Assembly: GCF_011077955.1 (NCBI RefSeq)
Contig: NZ_JAALBX010000014.1
Span: forward strand, 1 to 64,000
Source of the DNA: Citrobacter freundii
Lineage (GTDB): Bacteria; Pseudomonadota; Gammaproteobacteria; Enterobacterales; Enterobacteriaceae
Length of the DNA: 64,000 nt
Direction of reading: 5' to 3'
The first letter of the stretch is position 1. Every line of letters starts with the position of its first letter. The notes beneath the pieces were generated by a model, which did no database searches, was not told the DNA's origin, and saw nothing but the letters and a program-made list of their open reading frames with translations. Made by a program: the position numbers and the translations under genes. Of the stretch, positions 40,990 through 50,687 are shown one piece after another.

Positions 40990-41223
40990 ATGCTTAATAT
41001 AATAAATGAAATTTTGAAGCGTTGTGTTAAGCGTCTCTTTAATAGCATTAAAGATGATTGTATTAACAATATTATTGGTTGTGGGATGGCTCTTTTAGTT
41101 ACGTTGATTTCCATTACCATTTCAATTTTTGTCAACAATAACAAAATTGCATTTGGAATTATCGCCTTGATAGTGATAATTATCTTTTTTTTAACGGTGT
41201 TTTATTACAACGGAAAGGAATAA
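40990..41223 (+). CDS. Two-helix membrane protein, candidate immunity protein
   Basis: 77 residues, with ATG 2 bp after the previous stop. There are two clear membrane segments, CGMALLVTLISITISIFV and IAFGIIALIVIIIFFLTVFY, separated by a short NNNK turn, so both ends should be on the same side. Small integral membrane proteins of this kind protect against membrane-acting toxins. Immunity to the 40286-40987 product is the natural reading but rests on position. A GGAAAGG motif at its end serves as the hcp ribosome site. Confidence 0.65.
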   Translation: MLNIINEILKRCVKRLFNSIKDDCINNIIGCGMALLVTLISITISIFVNNNKIAFGIIALIVIIIFFLTVFYYNGKE

Positions 41224-41224
41224 A

Positions 41225-41704
41225 ATGTCTATACCAGCACATATTTGGTTCACCGATGATAATGGATCGCCTTTAATTGGTGAATGCTTGATGCCAACAC
41301 GACTGGGTTCCACTGAACTTAAATCTTTTAATCATTCGGTATGGATTCCTACAGACCATAATACAGGTAAACTTACTGGAACCCGTCTTCATGTTCCGAT
41401 CACATTTGAAAAAGAGATAGATCGCATTACGCCCTATTTATTCAGAGGTGTATGCCAAGGTAGAGTATTTAAAGAAGCGTTAATAAAGATGTATAAGATT
41501 AATCAGGCCGGAATCGAGTTGGAGTATTTCAATATAAAATTAGAAAATGTAAAGATAACAAGGATTTCTCCAGTTCTGTTTCCTTTGGGCGTTGCTAGTA
41601 AACATATGGAAGAAGTTGAGATTCGTTATGAATCCATTGAGTGGATATATTGTGATGGGAACATAATGTTTAAAGATTTATGGAATGAAAGAGCAGTAGC
41701 TTAA
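41225..41704 (+). CDS. hcp: Type VI secretion tube protein, Hcp family
   Basis: 159 residues, the standard Hcp length. It starts MSIPAHIWFTDDNGSPLIGE, with the family pattern of HSVW.PTD..TGKLTGTR.H.P...EKEID and VEIRYESIEWIYCDGNI near the end. Hcp hexamers stack into the inner tube and carry small effectors in their lumen. This is an orphan copy: no other T6SS structural gene is in the window, so the apparatus must be elsewhere. It lies 1 bp after the membrane protein gene and ends in a terminator. GC is far lower than in the neighbouring nar genes. Confidence 0.88.
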   Translation: MSIPAHIWFTDDNGSPLIGECLMPTRLGSTELKSFNHSVWIPTDHNTGKLTGTRLHVPITFEKEIDRITPYLFRGVCQGRVFKEALIKMYKINQAGIELEYFNIKLENVKITRISPVLFPLGVASKHMEEVEIRYESIEWIYCDGNIMFKDLWNERAVA

Positions 41705-41706
41705 CA

Positions 41707-41731
41707 AAAGGGACTCGGCAGGGTCCCTTTT
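41707..41731 (+). terminator. Intrinsic terminator after hcp
   Basis: AAAGGGAC-TCGGCAGG-GTCCCTTT with a short T run begins 3 bp after the hcp stop and closes the effector-immunity-hcp unit. Confidence 0.85.
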
Positions 41732-42681
41732 CTGGGGCTGTTTGATACGGTGGCGGCCATCGGGAGCCTGTTGAACTTCTACGGCGTTAACGGGCGCAGC
41801 AACCCCGGCGTCAACCTCGAACTGCGCCCTTCAGTGGCGCAGAAGGTATTTCAGATAAGCGCGATGCACGAGTGCCGGTACAACTTCAGCCTGAACAGTA
41901 TCGCGGGGATGTGGCCAGAGCTGGCGTTGCCGGGGGCGCACTCGGACATCGGCGGAGGTTACAACGCGGGAGTGGATGAAATCTCCCTGCTGACGATGCC
42001 GGACTTTGAGGTGATACCGGAGAGCGCGGATGAGACGCAGACGGTGTCTACCGTCAGGCGGAGAAAATGCGTCAGGCGCTGTATTCGCTGCCGGCGCTTA
42101 AGTACCTGATGCCATATGGTAAGGTAGAGACGAAAATGATTTCGTGGCCGCTGGTTAACCGGGACAAGGCGCGAGCATTTATTTTTGAAAAGAAAGCCGG
42201 TGCGGCAGTGTTTATGACGCGAACGGCGGTGCCCAACGACTGGGAAAAGGTGTGCATGCGGGTAATGCTCGATGCGGCACAGGACGCCGGGGTTATGTTT
42301 GCACCGATACTAAATAGTAATAAAGAGCTGGCGTTGCCGTTAGAGCTACTTCCTATGTGTGATAAAGCGATAGCGCAGGGTCGCGCAGTCCGGCGTGGCG
42401 CGGAGCCGGAGGGCTTCACGACGGATGAGATGCGGACCATTGGGCGCTATCTGCACTGTTCGGCGAATTGGAATATCGACTCCGACCTCAGCGTGTGGGT
42501 GAGTCCGTCCTCGGGAGAGGTTTTTCTGAGAAACCACTATGCGCCGACGGATGAGCGCTCCTTCGTGTGGCCGATGGCACCGGGCAAAGGCTGGGTGCGG
42601 ACGGTATGGCGGATGGATGACCAGCAGCAGTGGGAAGCCAGGGCGCGGGCGAACGCAGACGCGCTGGACGGACTTTTCTGA
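41732..42681 (+). pseudogene. Tle1-type T6SS phospholipase effector, 5'-truncated and frameshifted
   Basis: The remnant begins inside the alpha/beta-hydrolase domain at LGLFDTVAAIGSLLNFYGVN, without the start and the upstream GFSRGA nucleophile region. It keeps ALRPSVAQKV-like (LRPSVAQKVFQ) and ALPGAHSDIGGGYNAG, typical of DUF2235/Tle1 lipases. At 42047-42048 two extra bases (CT) shift the frame; reading resumes from TAC at 42049 as YRQAEKMRQALYSLPALKYL and runs to the stop at 42679-42681. With two lesions, active enzyme is not expected. GC matches the core and differs sharply from the hcp unit next to it, so the join near 41730 looks like a recombination point. Confidence 0.88.
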
Positions 42682-42691
42682 GGAGGCAGGG

Positions 42692-43393
42692 ATGAAACGA
42701 TTACCGCTGATGGTGGCTGTGCTGGGCGTCATGCTGATTACCGGCTGCCATAACCGTCGCGCAGGCGTGAAAACGCTGTTAGGAGATGGGATAGAGCAGT
42801 GGGGACAGAAGCTGCCTTACGATCACTGGCAATTTAATTTTTTTCACCCGAAAAATCTGCCCGCACTGGTGACGCTGGTGTATTTGGAAGACGGTGATAT
42901 CCGGGAGACCATCTTCCGGCGACTGGATCCGACCGAACCGAGCCAGAGCAGTGTTGGGACATGGAGCAAGCGCGTGGGTGGTTTTTCTGCCAATTTCAAT
43001 ATTGGCAAGGCACTGCCAGTCAGGATGACGGTGTGCTGGGATTCGGTTATCGATAAAAAGGCGTATGAGACTGAAATCTGGTTCAGCCCGGAGACGTGGC
43101 AGCAGATGCTCACGGCCTATCCAGATACCTATAAGCCGGGGAAGACGTATTACCGGGATAATATGATTATCGGACTGGCACCGGGAGGAACGGTGCGGCT
43201 GTGGCTTGAGAATAACGGTGATCCTGTTGTGCTCCAGCATCCGGCCCGCCAGCTCACCCTGACGGGGGACGATATGCTGATATGCAAAAATGTCCCAAAC
43301 CGGATTGATTTCAGTTATATAGAGGCTAACGGTTACGATCCCTTTATCCGCGATTTTATCAAGGGGAAAGCCTATCCGTATGGTAACTGGTAG
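42692..43393 (+). CDS. DUF2931-type lipoprotein, Tle1 immunity (Tli1-like)
   Basis: 233 residues from ATG 42692 with a strong AGGAGG site. The signal peptide ends in lipobox LITGC, so it is a lipoprotein facing the periplasm. The body (YDHWQFNFFHPKNLPALV; PETWQQMLTAYPDTYKPG; YRDNMIIGLAPGGTVRLWL) fits the DUF2931 immunity lipoproteins that neutralise Tle1 phospholipases in the periplasm. It lies 10 bp after the broken effector and is itself intact. It may still protect against incoming Tle1 from relatives. A clear terminator follows. Confidence 0.85.
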   Translation: MKRLPLMVAVLGVMLITGCHNRRAGVKTLLGDGIEQWGQKLPYDHWQFNFFHPKNLPALVTLVYLEDGDIRETIFRRLDPTEPSQSSVGTWSKRVGGFSANFNIGKALPVRMTVCWDSVIDKKAYETEIWFSPETWQQMLTAYPDTYKPGKTYYRDNMIIGLAPGGTVRLWLENNGDPVVLQHPARQLTLTGDDMLICKNVPNRIDFSYIEANGYDPFIRDFIKGKAYPYGNW

Positions 43394-43413
43394 GATGTAA
43401 GGCTCAGAAAAAC

Positions 43414-43440
43414 CAAAAGGATCTTTTTGAGATCCTTTTG
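43414..43440 (+). terminator. Intrinsic terminator after the immunity lipoprotein gene
   Basis: CAAAAGGATC-loop-GATCCTTTTG, a near-perfect stem with a T run, 20 bp past the stop; it ends the island on the narG side. Confidence 0.88.
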
Positions 43441-43918
43441 AATATCAATTTGATCGTTTTGACGGGTTAAACTTCAATATTTTTTAATTGTCGCGTTTTA
43501 CAGTTTCGCTCCCACCGGGTTTTATAGAAAACGTAACCATTCCACTAAACCTACCCGGCACGCAGCCAAACCAAACTTCCTCCACACTCGCGTAAATCGC
43601 TGGCTCAGCCCTTGACCCGCGTCACATTTACCCCCTGCAAGGCAGCGCCGCTTCAGCATCTACCCCCAAATACCCCGACCCGATAACAAATGCTGGTTAA
43701 AAACTAACTGATTGCAAAATTAATCAGAAAAAACAGGTAGTTAAAAAATAAACATATCTCCCACTTTGGTGGTATTTGCAGCGTTTTGACATTTTTCAAA
43801 GGGTTACAGGCTTGATCGGTGTCAATTCCGGGTGAAAAGCGGGGAGTAACCTTGCGTCAAATTCTTGCAATGTCGATTTAGCAGAAGAGCCTAAAGGCTC
43901 CTTACAGGAGAACCCCCG
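43441..43918 (+). promoter_or_regulatory. narG upstream region with FNR box
   Basis: An FNR-like site TTGAT-CGGT-GTCAA (one mismatch) lies at 43812-43825. Centred at -41.5 it predicts a start near 43860. The ~370 bp before it has AT tracts (TTAAAAAATAAAC; GCAAAATTAATCAG) where IHF is expected and C-rich TACCCCC/ATACCCC repeats near 43660-43680 resembling NarL sites, as in the E. coli narG control region. No gene is seen. Confidence 0.75.
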
Positions 43919-46900
43919 ATGAGCAAATTTCTGGATCGGTTTCGCTACTTCAAACAGAAGGGCGATACCTTTGCCGATGGGCACGGACAGATTCTGGATA
44001 CTAACCGGGACTGGGAAGACGGTTACCGTCAGCGCTGGCAGCACGATAAAATCGTGCGCTCCACTCATGGCGTAAACTGCACCGGCTCATGCAGCTGGAA
44101 GATTTATGTCAAAAATGGTCTGGTCACCTGGGAAACCCAGCAAACCGACTACCCGCGCACCCGTCCGGATATGCCTAATCATGAACCGCGCGGCTGCCCT
44201 CGCGGGGCAAGTTACTCCTGGTATCTCTACAGCGCTAATCGCCTGAAATATCCGATGATGCGCAAGCGCCTGATGAAACTGTGGCGTGAAGCAAAAGCGC
44301 AGCATAGCGATCCGGTGGACGCCTGGGCTGCCATCATGTCCGACAGCGACAAAACCAAAAGCTACAAACAGGCGCGCGGACGCGGCGGGTTTGTGCGCTC
44401 CTCATGGCAGGAAGTGAATGAACTGATTGCCGCCTCCAACGTCTGGACGGCAAAAACCTATGGCCCGGACCGTATCGCGGGTTTCTCCCCGATCCCGGCG
44501 ATGTCGATGGTGTCTTACGCCTCCGGCGCGCGTTATTTGTCGCTGATTGGCGGCACCTGCCTGAGCTTCTACGACTGGTACTGCGATTTGCCGCCCGCAT
44601 CGCCGATGACCTGGGGCGAACAAACCGACGTACCGGAATCCGCCGACTGGTATAACTCCAGCTATATCATCGCCTGGGGTTCCAACGTACCGCAGACTCG
44701 TACCCCGGACGCCCATTTCTTTACCGAAGTGCGTTACAAAGGCACCAAAACCGTCGCCGTTACCCCCGACTATGCGGAAATCGCCAAGCTGTGCGACCAG
44801 TGGTTAGCGCCGAAACAGGGCACCGACAGCGCGATGGCGCTGGCGATGGGGCATGTCATGCTGCGCGAGTTCCATCTGGAACGTCCGAGCCAGTACTTCA
44901 CTGATTATGTGCGTCGCTATACCGATATGCCGATGCTGGTCATGCTTGAACCGCGCGACGGGTTTTACGCCGCAGGTCGGATGCTGCGCGCCTCCGATCT
45001 GGTGGACGGCCTGGGCCAGGAAAACAATCCAGAATGGAAAACCGTGGCGGTTGATAACCAGAACGGCGAAATGATTGCGCCAAACGGTTCAATTGGCTAC
45101 CGCTGGGGCGAGAAAGGTAAATGGAACCTGGAGCAGCGCGACGGCACCACCGGCGAAGAAACTGAGCTGCGCCTGTCGCTTCTGGGCAGCCATGACGAGA
45201 TTGCCGATGTCGGTTTCCCGTACTTCGGCGGCGCCGAAAGTGAACACTTCAAAAGCGTCCAGCTTGAAAATGTGTTGATGCACAAACTGCCGGTTAAACG
45301 TGTGCAACTGGCGGACGGCAGCAGCGCGCTGGTCACCACTGTTTATGATTTGACTCTCGCGAACTACGGCCTGGATCGCGGTCTGGGCGATGTGAACTGC
45401 GCCAGCAGCTATGACGACGTCAAAGCTTACAGCCCGGCCTGGGCCGAAGCGATCACCGGCGTGTCCCGCAGCCACATTATCCGCATTGCCCGTGAGTTTG
45501 CCGATAACGCCGATAAGACCCATGGTCGCTCAATGATCATCGTCGGTGCTGGTCTGAACCACTGGTTCCACATGGACATGAACTACCGCGGCCTTATCAA
45601 TATGCTGATTTTCTGCGGTTGCGTAGGGCAGAGCGGCGGCGGTTGGGCGCACTATGTGGGCCAGGAAAAACTGCGTCCGCAAACTGGCTGGCAGCCGCTG
45701 GCGTTTGGCCTTGACTGGCAGCGTCCGGCTCGTCACATGAACAGCACGTCGTTCTTCTATAACCACTCCAGCCAGTGGCGTTATGAAACGCTGGGTGCCG
45801 AGGATTTACTCTCACCGCTGGCGGATAAATCACGCTATACCGGTCATCTGCTGGACTTTAACGTGCGCGCCGAGCGTATGGGCTGGCTGCCGTCTGCGCC
45901 GCAGCTCGGCACTAACCCGCTGCGTATCAAAGCCGCCGCCGACGCCGCAGGCATGAGCCCGGTGGATTACACCGTGCAGGCGCTGAAATCCGGCGAGATC
46001 CGCTTTGCGGCGGAACAGCCGGAAAACGGTAAAAACCATCCGCGTAACCTGTTCGTCTGGCGCTCTAACCTGCTGGGGTCTTCCGGTAAAGGGCATGAGT
46101 ACATGCTCAAATACCTGCTGGGCACCGACCACGGGATTCAGGGGCAGGATCTGGGCCAGGAAGGCGGCGTGAAGCCGGAAGAAGTGGAATGGCAGGATAA
46201 CGGGCTTGACGGCAAACTGGACCTGGTGGTGACGTTGGACTTCCGTCTGTCGAGCACCTGCCTGTATTCCGATATCGTGCTGCCGACCGCGACCTGGTAT
46301 GAGAAAGACGACATGAATACTTCGGATATGCATCCGTTTATTCATCCGCTTTCCGCCGCCGTGGACCCGGCCTGGGAATCCAAAAGCGACTGGGAAATTT
46401 ACAAAGCCATCGCGAAGAAATTCTCCGAGCTGTGTGTAGGCCATCTGGGTAAAGAAACCGACGTGGTGACCCTGCCGATTCAGCACGACAGCGCCGCCGA
46501 ACTGGCGCAACCGCTGGATGTGAAAGACTGGAAAAAAGGCGAGTGTGAACTGATCCCTGGCAAAACCGCACCGCACATTTTAGTAGTGGAGCGTGACTAC
46601 CCGGCCACGTATGAGCGCTTTACCTCAATCGGCCCGTTGATGGAGACCATCGGCAACGGCGGTAAAGGGATCGCCTGGAATACCCAGAGCGAAATGGACT
46701 TGCTGCGCAAGCTTAACTACACCAAAGCGGACGGCCCGGCTAAAGGTCAGCCGATGCTGAACACCGCGATTGACGCAGCGGAAATGATCCTGGCGCTTGC
46801 ACCGGAAACCAACGGCCATGTAGCGGTGAAAGCCTGGGCGGCGCTCAGCGAGTTCACCGGGCGCGATCACACGCATCTGGCGACCAATAAAGAGGAAGAG

Positions 46901-47665
46901 AAAATTCGCTTCCGCGATATTCAGGCCCAGCCGCGCAAAATTATCTCAAGCCCGACCTGGTCTGGTCTGGAAGATGAGCACGTCTCGTATAACGCCGGGT
47001 ATACCAACGTACATGAGCTGATCCCATGGCGTACGCTGTCGGGCCGTCAGCAGCTGTATCAGGACCACCCGTGGATGCGCGACTTCGGTGAAAGCCTGTT
47101 GGTTTACCGTCCGCCGATTGATACCCGCTCTGTAAAAGCGGTGATGGGTAAGAAGTCCAACGGCAACCCGGAAAAAGCGCTCAACTTCCTGACGCCGCAC
47201 CAGAAATGGGGGATCCACTCCACTTATAGCGACAACTTGCTGATGCTGACGCTTTCGCGCGGCGGCCCGATTGTCTGGATGAGTGAAATCGACGCGAAAG
47301 CGTTAGGGATCGCGGATAACGACTGGATTGAAGTGTTCAACGCCAACGGCGCGTTAACCGCCCGTGCGGTAGTGAGCCAGCGCGTGCCGGAAGGCATGAC
47401 CATGATGTATCACGCTCAGGAGCGCATCGTGAACTTGCCGGGTTCTGAAGTTACCGGCCAGCGCGGCGGTATTCACAACTCCGTGACCCGCATCACCCCG
47501 AAACCGACCCATATGATCGGCGGCTATGCGCAACTGGCTTACGGCTTTAACTACTACGGCACTGTGGGTTCGAACCGTGATGAGTTTGTGGTGGTACGTA
47601 AGATGAAAAATATCGACTGGCTAGATGGCGAAGGTAATGACCAGGTACAGGAGAGCGTAAAATGA
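43919..47665 (+). CDS. narG: Respiratory nitrate reductase alpha subunit NarG
   Basis: 1248 residues (1247 in E. coli). Binds Mo-bisMGD and the FS0 [4Fe-4S] cluster through a His and three Cys: HGVNCTGSCSW, with the last Cys in PRGCPRGASYS. The Mo-coordinating Asp is expected in the YNSSYIIAWGSN region. The N-terminus (MSKFLDRFRYFKQKG) is the Tat-like remnant typical of NarG, without a real cleavage site. It reduces nitrate at the inner face of the membrane in the NarGHI complex. It heads narGHJI with a 4-bp overlap into narH. Confidence 0.98.
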   Translation: MSKFLDRFRYFKQKGDTFADGHGQILDTNRDWEDGYRQRWQHDKIVRSTHGVNCTGSCSWKIYVKNGLVTWETQQTDYPRTRPDMPNHEPRGCPRGASYSWYLYSANRLKYPMMRKRLMKLWREAKAQHSDPVDAWAAIMSDSDKTKSYKQARGRGGFVRSSWQEVNELIAASNVWTAKTYGPDRIAGFSPIPAMSMVSYASGARYLSLIGGTCLSFYDWYCDLPPASPMTWGEQTDVPESADWYNSSYIIAWGSNVPQTRTPDAHFFTEVRYKGTKTVAVTPDYAEIAKLCDQWLAPKQGTDSAMALAMGHVMLREFHLERPSQYFTDYVRRYTDMPMLVMLEPRDGFYAAGRMLRASDLVDGLGQENNPEWKTVAVDNQNGEMIAPNGSIGYRWGEKGKWNLEQRDGTTGEETELRLSLLGSHDEIADVGFPYFGGAESEHFKSVQLENVLMHKLPVKRVQLADGSSALVTTVYDLTLANYGLDRGLGDVNCASSYDDVKAYSPAWAEAITGVSRSHIIRIAREFADNADKTHGRSMIIVGAGLNHWFHMDMNYRGLINMLIFCGCVGQSGGGWAHYVGQEKLRPQTGWQPLAFGLDWQRPARHMNSTSFFYNHSSQWRYETLGAEDLLSPLADKSRYTGHLLDFNVRAERMGWLPSAPQLGTNPLRIKAAADAAGMSPVDYTVQALKSGEIRFAAEQPENGKNHPRNLFVWRSNLLGSSGKGHEYMLKYLLGTDHGIQGQDLGQEGGVKPEEVEWQDNGLDGKLDLVVTLDFRLSSTCLYSDIVLPTATWYEKDDMNTSDMHPFIHPLSAAVDPAWESKSDWEIYKAIAKKFSELCVGHLGKETDVVTLPIQHDSAAELAQPLDVKDWKKGECELIPGKTAPHILVVERDYPATYERFTSIGPLMETIGNGGKGIAWNTQSEMDLLRKLNYTKADGPAKGQPMLNTAIDAAEMILALAPETNGHVAVKAWAALSEFTGRDHTHLATNKEEEKIRFRDIQAQPRKIISSPTWSGLEDEHVSYNAGYTNVHELIPWRTLSGRQQLYQDHPWMRDFGESLLVYRPPIDTRSVKAVMGKKSNGNPEKALNFLTPHQKWGIHSTYSDNLLMLTLSRGGPIVWMSEIDAKALGIADNDWIEVFNANGALTARAVVSQRVPEGMTMMYHAQERIVNLPGSEVTGQRGGIHNSVTRITPKPTHMIGGYAQLAYGFNYYGTVGSNRDEFVVVRKMKNIDWLDGEGNDQVQESVK

Positions 47666-49197
47666 AAATTCGTTCACAAGTCGGCATGGTGCTGAATCTC
47701 GACAAATGCATCGGTTGCCACACCTGTTCAGTGACCTGTAAAAACGTGTGGACCAGCCGTGAAGGGATGGAATACGCCTGGTTTAACAACGTAGAAACCA
47801 AGCCGGGCGTCGGCTTTCCAAATGACTGGGAAAACCAGGAAAAATGGAAGGGCGGCTGGATCCGTAAAATCAACGGTAAACTGCAACCGCGTATGGGTAA
47901 CCGCGCGACGCTGTTAGGTAAAATCTTCGCAAACCCGCATTTGCCGGGTATTGATGATTACTACGAGCCGTTCGATTTTGACTATCAGCACCTGCATAAC
48001 GCGCCGGAAGGTAAGCATCAGCCGATCGCCCGTCCGCGCTCGCTTATCACCGGTCAGCGGATGAATAAAATCGAAAACGGTCCGAACTGGGAAGAGATCC
48101 TTGGCGGCGAGTTTGAAAAACGCGCCAAAGATAAGAACTTCGAGAACATGCAGAAGGCGATGTACGGCCAGTTCGAAAACACCTTCATGATGTATTTGCC
48201 GCGTCTGTGCGAGCACTGCCTGAACCCGGCGTGCGTGGCGACCTGCCCGAGCGGCGCGATTTACAAGCGTGAAGAAGACGGCATTGTGCTAATCGACCAG
48301 GACAAATGCCGCGGCTGGCGCATGTGCATTACCGGCTGCCCGTATAAAAAAATCTACTTCAACTGGAAGAGCGGCAAATCTGAGAAGTGCATCTTCTGCT
48401 ACCCACGTATCGAAGCCGGGATGCCAACCGTTTGTTCAGAAACCTGCGTAGGCCGTATTCGCTACCTCGGCGTGCTGTTATATGACGCGGACGCGATTGA
48501 AAACGCTGCCAGCACTGAGCACGAAACCGATCTCTACCAGCGTCAACTGGATGTGTTCCTTGATCCAAACGATCCGAAAGTGATTGAGCAGGCGCTGAAA
48601 GACGGCGTGCCGCAGAGTGTGATTGACGCCGCGCAAAACTCGCCGGTGTGGAAAATGGCGATGGACTGGAAGTTGGCGCTGCCGCTGCATCCGGAATACC
48701 GCACGCTGCCGATGGTTTGGTACGTGCCGCCTTTATCACCGATTCAGTCCGCCGCCGATGCGGGCGAGTTGCCGCACACGGGCATCCTGCCGGACGTGGA
48801 AAGTCTGCGTATCCCGGTTCAGTATCTTGCCAACATTCTGACTGCGGGCGATACCGCGCCCGTGCTGCGCGCCCTGAAACGAATGATGGCAATGCGCCAT
48901 TACAAACGCGCTGAAACCGTTGATGGCGTTAACGATACCCGTGCGCTGGAAGAGGTGGGGCTTAGCGAAGCGCAGGCGCAAGAGATGTACCGTTATTTGG
49001 CTATCGCTAATTACGAAGACCGTTTTGTTATCCCAAGCAGTCACCGTGAACTGGCCAGCAATGCGTTCCCGGAAAGCAAAGGCTGCGGTTTTAGCTTCGG
49101 TGACGGCTGCCACGGTTCAGACAGCAAAGCCAATCTGTTTAACAGCCGCCGCATTGATGCAGTGGATGTGACGGTGAAAACGGAGGCGCGCCCATGA
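47662..49197 (+). CDS. narH: Respiratory nitrate reductase beta subunit NarH
   Basis: 511 residues. Four ferredoxin-like cysteine groups carry three [4Fe-4S] and one [3Fe-4S] cluster: CIGCHTCSVTCKN, CEHCLNPACVATCPSG, CRGWRMCITGCPYK (where a Trp replaces a Cys, the [3Fe-4S] site) and CIFCYPRIEAGMPTVC. It relays electrons from NarI haem to NarG. It overlaps narG and narJ by 4 bp each. Confidence 0.98.
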   Translation: MKIRSQVGMVLNLDKCIGCHTCSVTCKNVWTSREGMEYAWFNNVETKPGVGFPNDWENQEKWKGGWIRKINGKLQPRMGNRATLLGKIFANPHLPGIDDYYEPFDFDYQHLHNAPEGKHQPIARPRSLITGQRMNKIENGPNWEEILGGEFEKRAKDKNFENMQKAMYGQFENTFMMYLPRLCEHCLNPACVATCPSGAIYKREEDGIVLIDQDKCRGWRMCITGCPYKKIYFNWKSGKSEKCIFCYPRIEAGMPTVCSETCVGRIRYLGVLLYDADAIENAASTEHETDLYQRQLDVFLDPNDPKVIEQALKDGVPQSVIDAAQNSPVWKMAMDWKLALPLHPEYRTLPMVWYVPPLSPIQSAADAGELPHTGILPDVESLRIPVQYLANILTAGDTAPVLRALKRMMAMRHYKRAETVDGVNDTRALEEVGLSEAQAQEMYRYLAIANYEDRFVIPSSHRELASNAFPESKGCGFSFGDGCHGSDSKANLFNSRRIDAVDVTVKTEARP

Positions 49198-49904
49198 TCG
49201 AACTCAAACTTATCTCCCGGCTGCTTGAGTACCCGGATCACGCGTTGTGGGAGCATCAGCGCGAGCTGTTCGACGCGATGACTTCGCTTTCGCATCTCAG
49301 TAAAGAAGAGGCCCACGAGCTGGGCCTGTTCCTGCGCGATGTGTTAACGCAGGATCGTCTGGATGTGCAGTCGCGCTACAGCGAATTGTTTGACCGGGGC
49401 CGCGCCACGTCCTTGCTGTTGTTCGAACATGTGCATGGCGAGTCGCGCGATCGCGGCCAGGCGATGGTGGATTTGATGGCGCAGTATGAGCGCGCCGGGC
49501 TGCTCCTTGACAGCCGCGAATTACCGGATCATCTGCCGTTATATCTGGAATATCTGGCGCAGTTGCCTGAGCGTGAAGCGATAGGCGGTTTACAAGATGT
49601 AGCGCCGATCCTGGCGCTGCTGAGCGCCCGACTGAAACAGCGTGAAAGCCGCTACGCCGTGTTGTTCGATCTGCTGCTGAGCATGGCGAAAAGCCAGGTG
49701 GACGCCGAAAAAGTGCAATCCCAGTTAGCCGGTGAAGTGCGTGACGATACGCCTGCGGCGCTGGACGCGGTATGGGAAGAAGAGCAGGTGAAATTTTTCG
49801 CCGAACAGGGCTGTGGCGATTCCGCCATTACCTCCCATCAACGCCGGTTTGCGGGCGCCGTTGCCCCGCAATATTTAAATATCACCCCAGGAGGACAGCA
49901 CTAA
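49194..49904 (+). CDS. narJ: Nitrate reductase assembly chaperone NarJ
   Basis: 236 residues; helical TorD/NarJ-like chaperone with [20 protein letters not shown] and [20 protein letters not shown]. It binds apo-NarG and helps insert the Mo cofactor; it is not part of the final enzyme. The stop and the narI start overlap as TAATG. Confidence 0.97.
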   Translation: MIELKLISRLLEYPDHALWEHQRELFDAMTSLSHLSKEEAHELGLFLRDVLTQDRLDVQSRYSELFDRGRATSLLLFEHVHGESRDRGQAMVDLMAQYERAGLLLDSRELPDHLPLYLEYLAQLPEREAIGGLQDVAPILALLSARLKQRESRYAVLFDLLLSMAKSQVDAEKVQSQLAGEVRDDTPAALDAVWEEEQVKFFAEQGCGDSAITSHQRRFAGAVAPQYLNITPGGQH

Positions 49905-50581
49905 TGCAATTCCTGAATATGCTTTTCTTCGATATCTATCCCTATATTGCCGGCACCGTGTTTTTGGTGGGCAGTTTGCTGCGCTATGACTACGGTCAGT
50001 ACACCTGGCGCGCGGGCTCCAGCCAGATGCTGGATCGCAAAGGTATGACCCTGGCATCCAACCTGTTTCACATCGGGATCCTGGGGATTTTCTTCGGGCA
50101 TTTCTTCGGGATGCTGACGCCGCACTGGATGTACGAGTCATTTTTGCCCATCGAAGTGAAACAAAAAATGGCGATGTACCTGGGCGGGGTATGCGGTGTG
50201 TTGACGCTGGTGGGCGGGTTGTTATTGCTCAAACGCCGTCTGTTTAATCCGCGCATCCGCGCGACGTCTACCACGGCGGATATTCTTATTCTGTCGCTGT
50301 TGATGGTGCAGTGTACTCTGGGTCTGCTGACCATTCCGTTCTCCGCGCAGCATATGGACGGTAGCGAAATGATGAAGCTGGTGGGTTGGGCGCAGGCAAT
50401 CGTGACATTCCACGGCGGCGCGGCTGAACATCTGGACGGCGTGGCCTTTATATTTCGCCTGCATCTGGTGCTTGGCATGACGTTGTTCCTGCTGTTCCCG
50501 TTCACCCGTCTGGTGCATATCTGGAGCGCGCCGGTTGAGTATATGACACGTAAGTATCAACTGGTGCGGGCGCGTCGCTAA
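49904..50581 (+). CDS. narI: Respiratory nitrate reductase gamma subunit NarI
   Basis: 225 residues from ATG 49904, exact E. coli length. Five membrane helices hold two b haems; His ligands are in [15 protein letters not shown] (helix 2) and in the late [15 protein letters not shown] / FRLHLVLGM region. It oxidises quinol at the periplasmic side and anchors NarGH. It is the last gene of the operon, followed by a large hairpin terminator. Confidence 0.98.
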   Translation: MQFLNMLFFDIYPYIAGTVFLVGSLLRYDYGQYTWRAGSSQMLDRKGMTLASNLFHIGILGIFFGHFFGMLTPHWMYESFLPIEVKQKMAMYLGGVCGVLTLVGGLLLLKRRLFNPRIRATSTTADILILSLLMVQCTLGLLTIPFSAQHMDGSEMMKLVGWAQAIVTFHGGAAEHLDGVAFIFRLHLVLGMTLFLLFPFTRLVHIWSAPVEYMTRKYQLVRARR

Positions 50582-50601
50582 GCGCTACGCTCTCACCCCT
50601 G

Positions 50602-50687
50602 ACACCGTTCACCTGTGGTTTGCGACCCGCGGAGGCACTCCTGCTCCGCTGGTTTTACGCAAAGCGTGGGTGAGCGGTGTTTTTTTA
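50602..50687 (+). terminator. Large three-tier hairpin terminator after narI
   Basis: The outer stem pairs ACACCGTTCACC (50602-50613) with GGTGAGCGGTGT (50669-50680) over 12 bp with one G-U. Inside, TTTGCG pairs with CGCAAA and GCGGAG with CTCCGC. Seven T follow. The ~79-nt fold is far larger than a usual terminator and may leave a stable RNA end. Confidence 0.85.
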
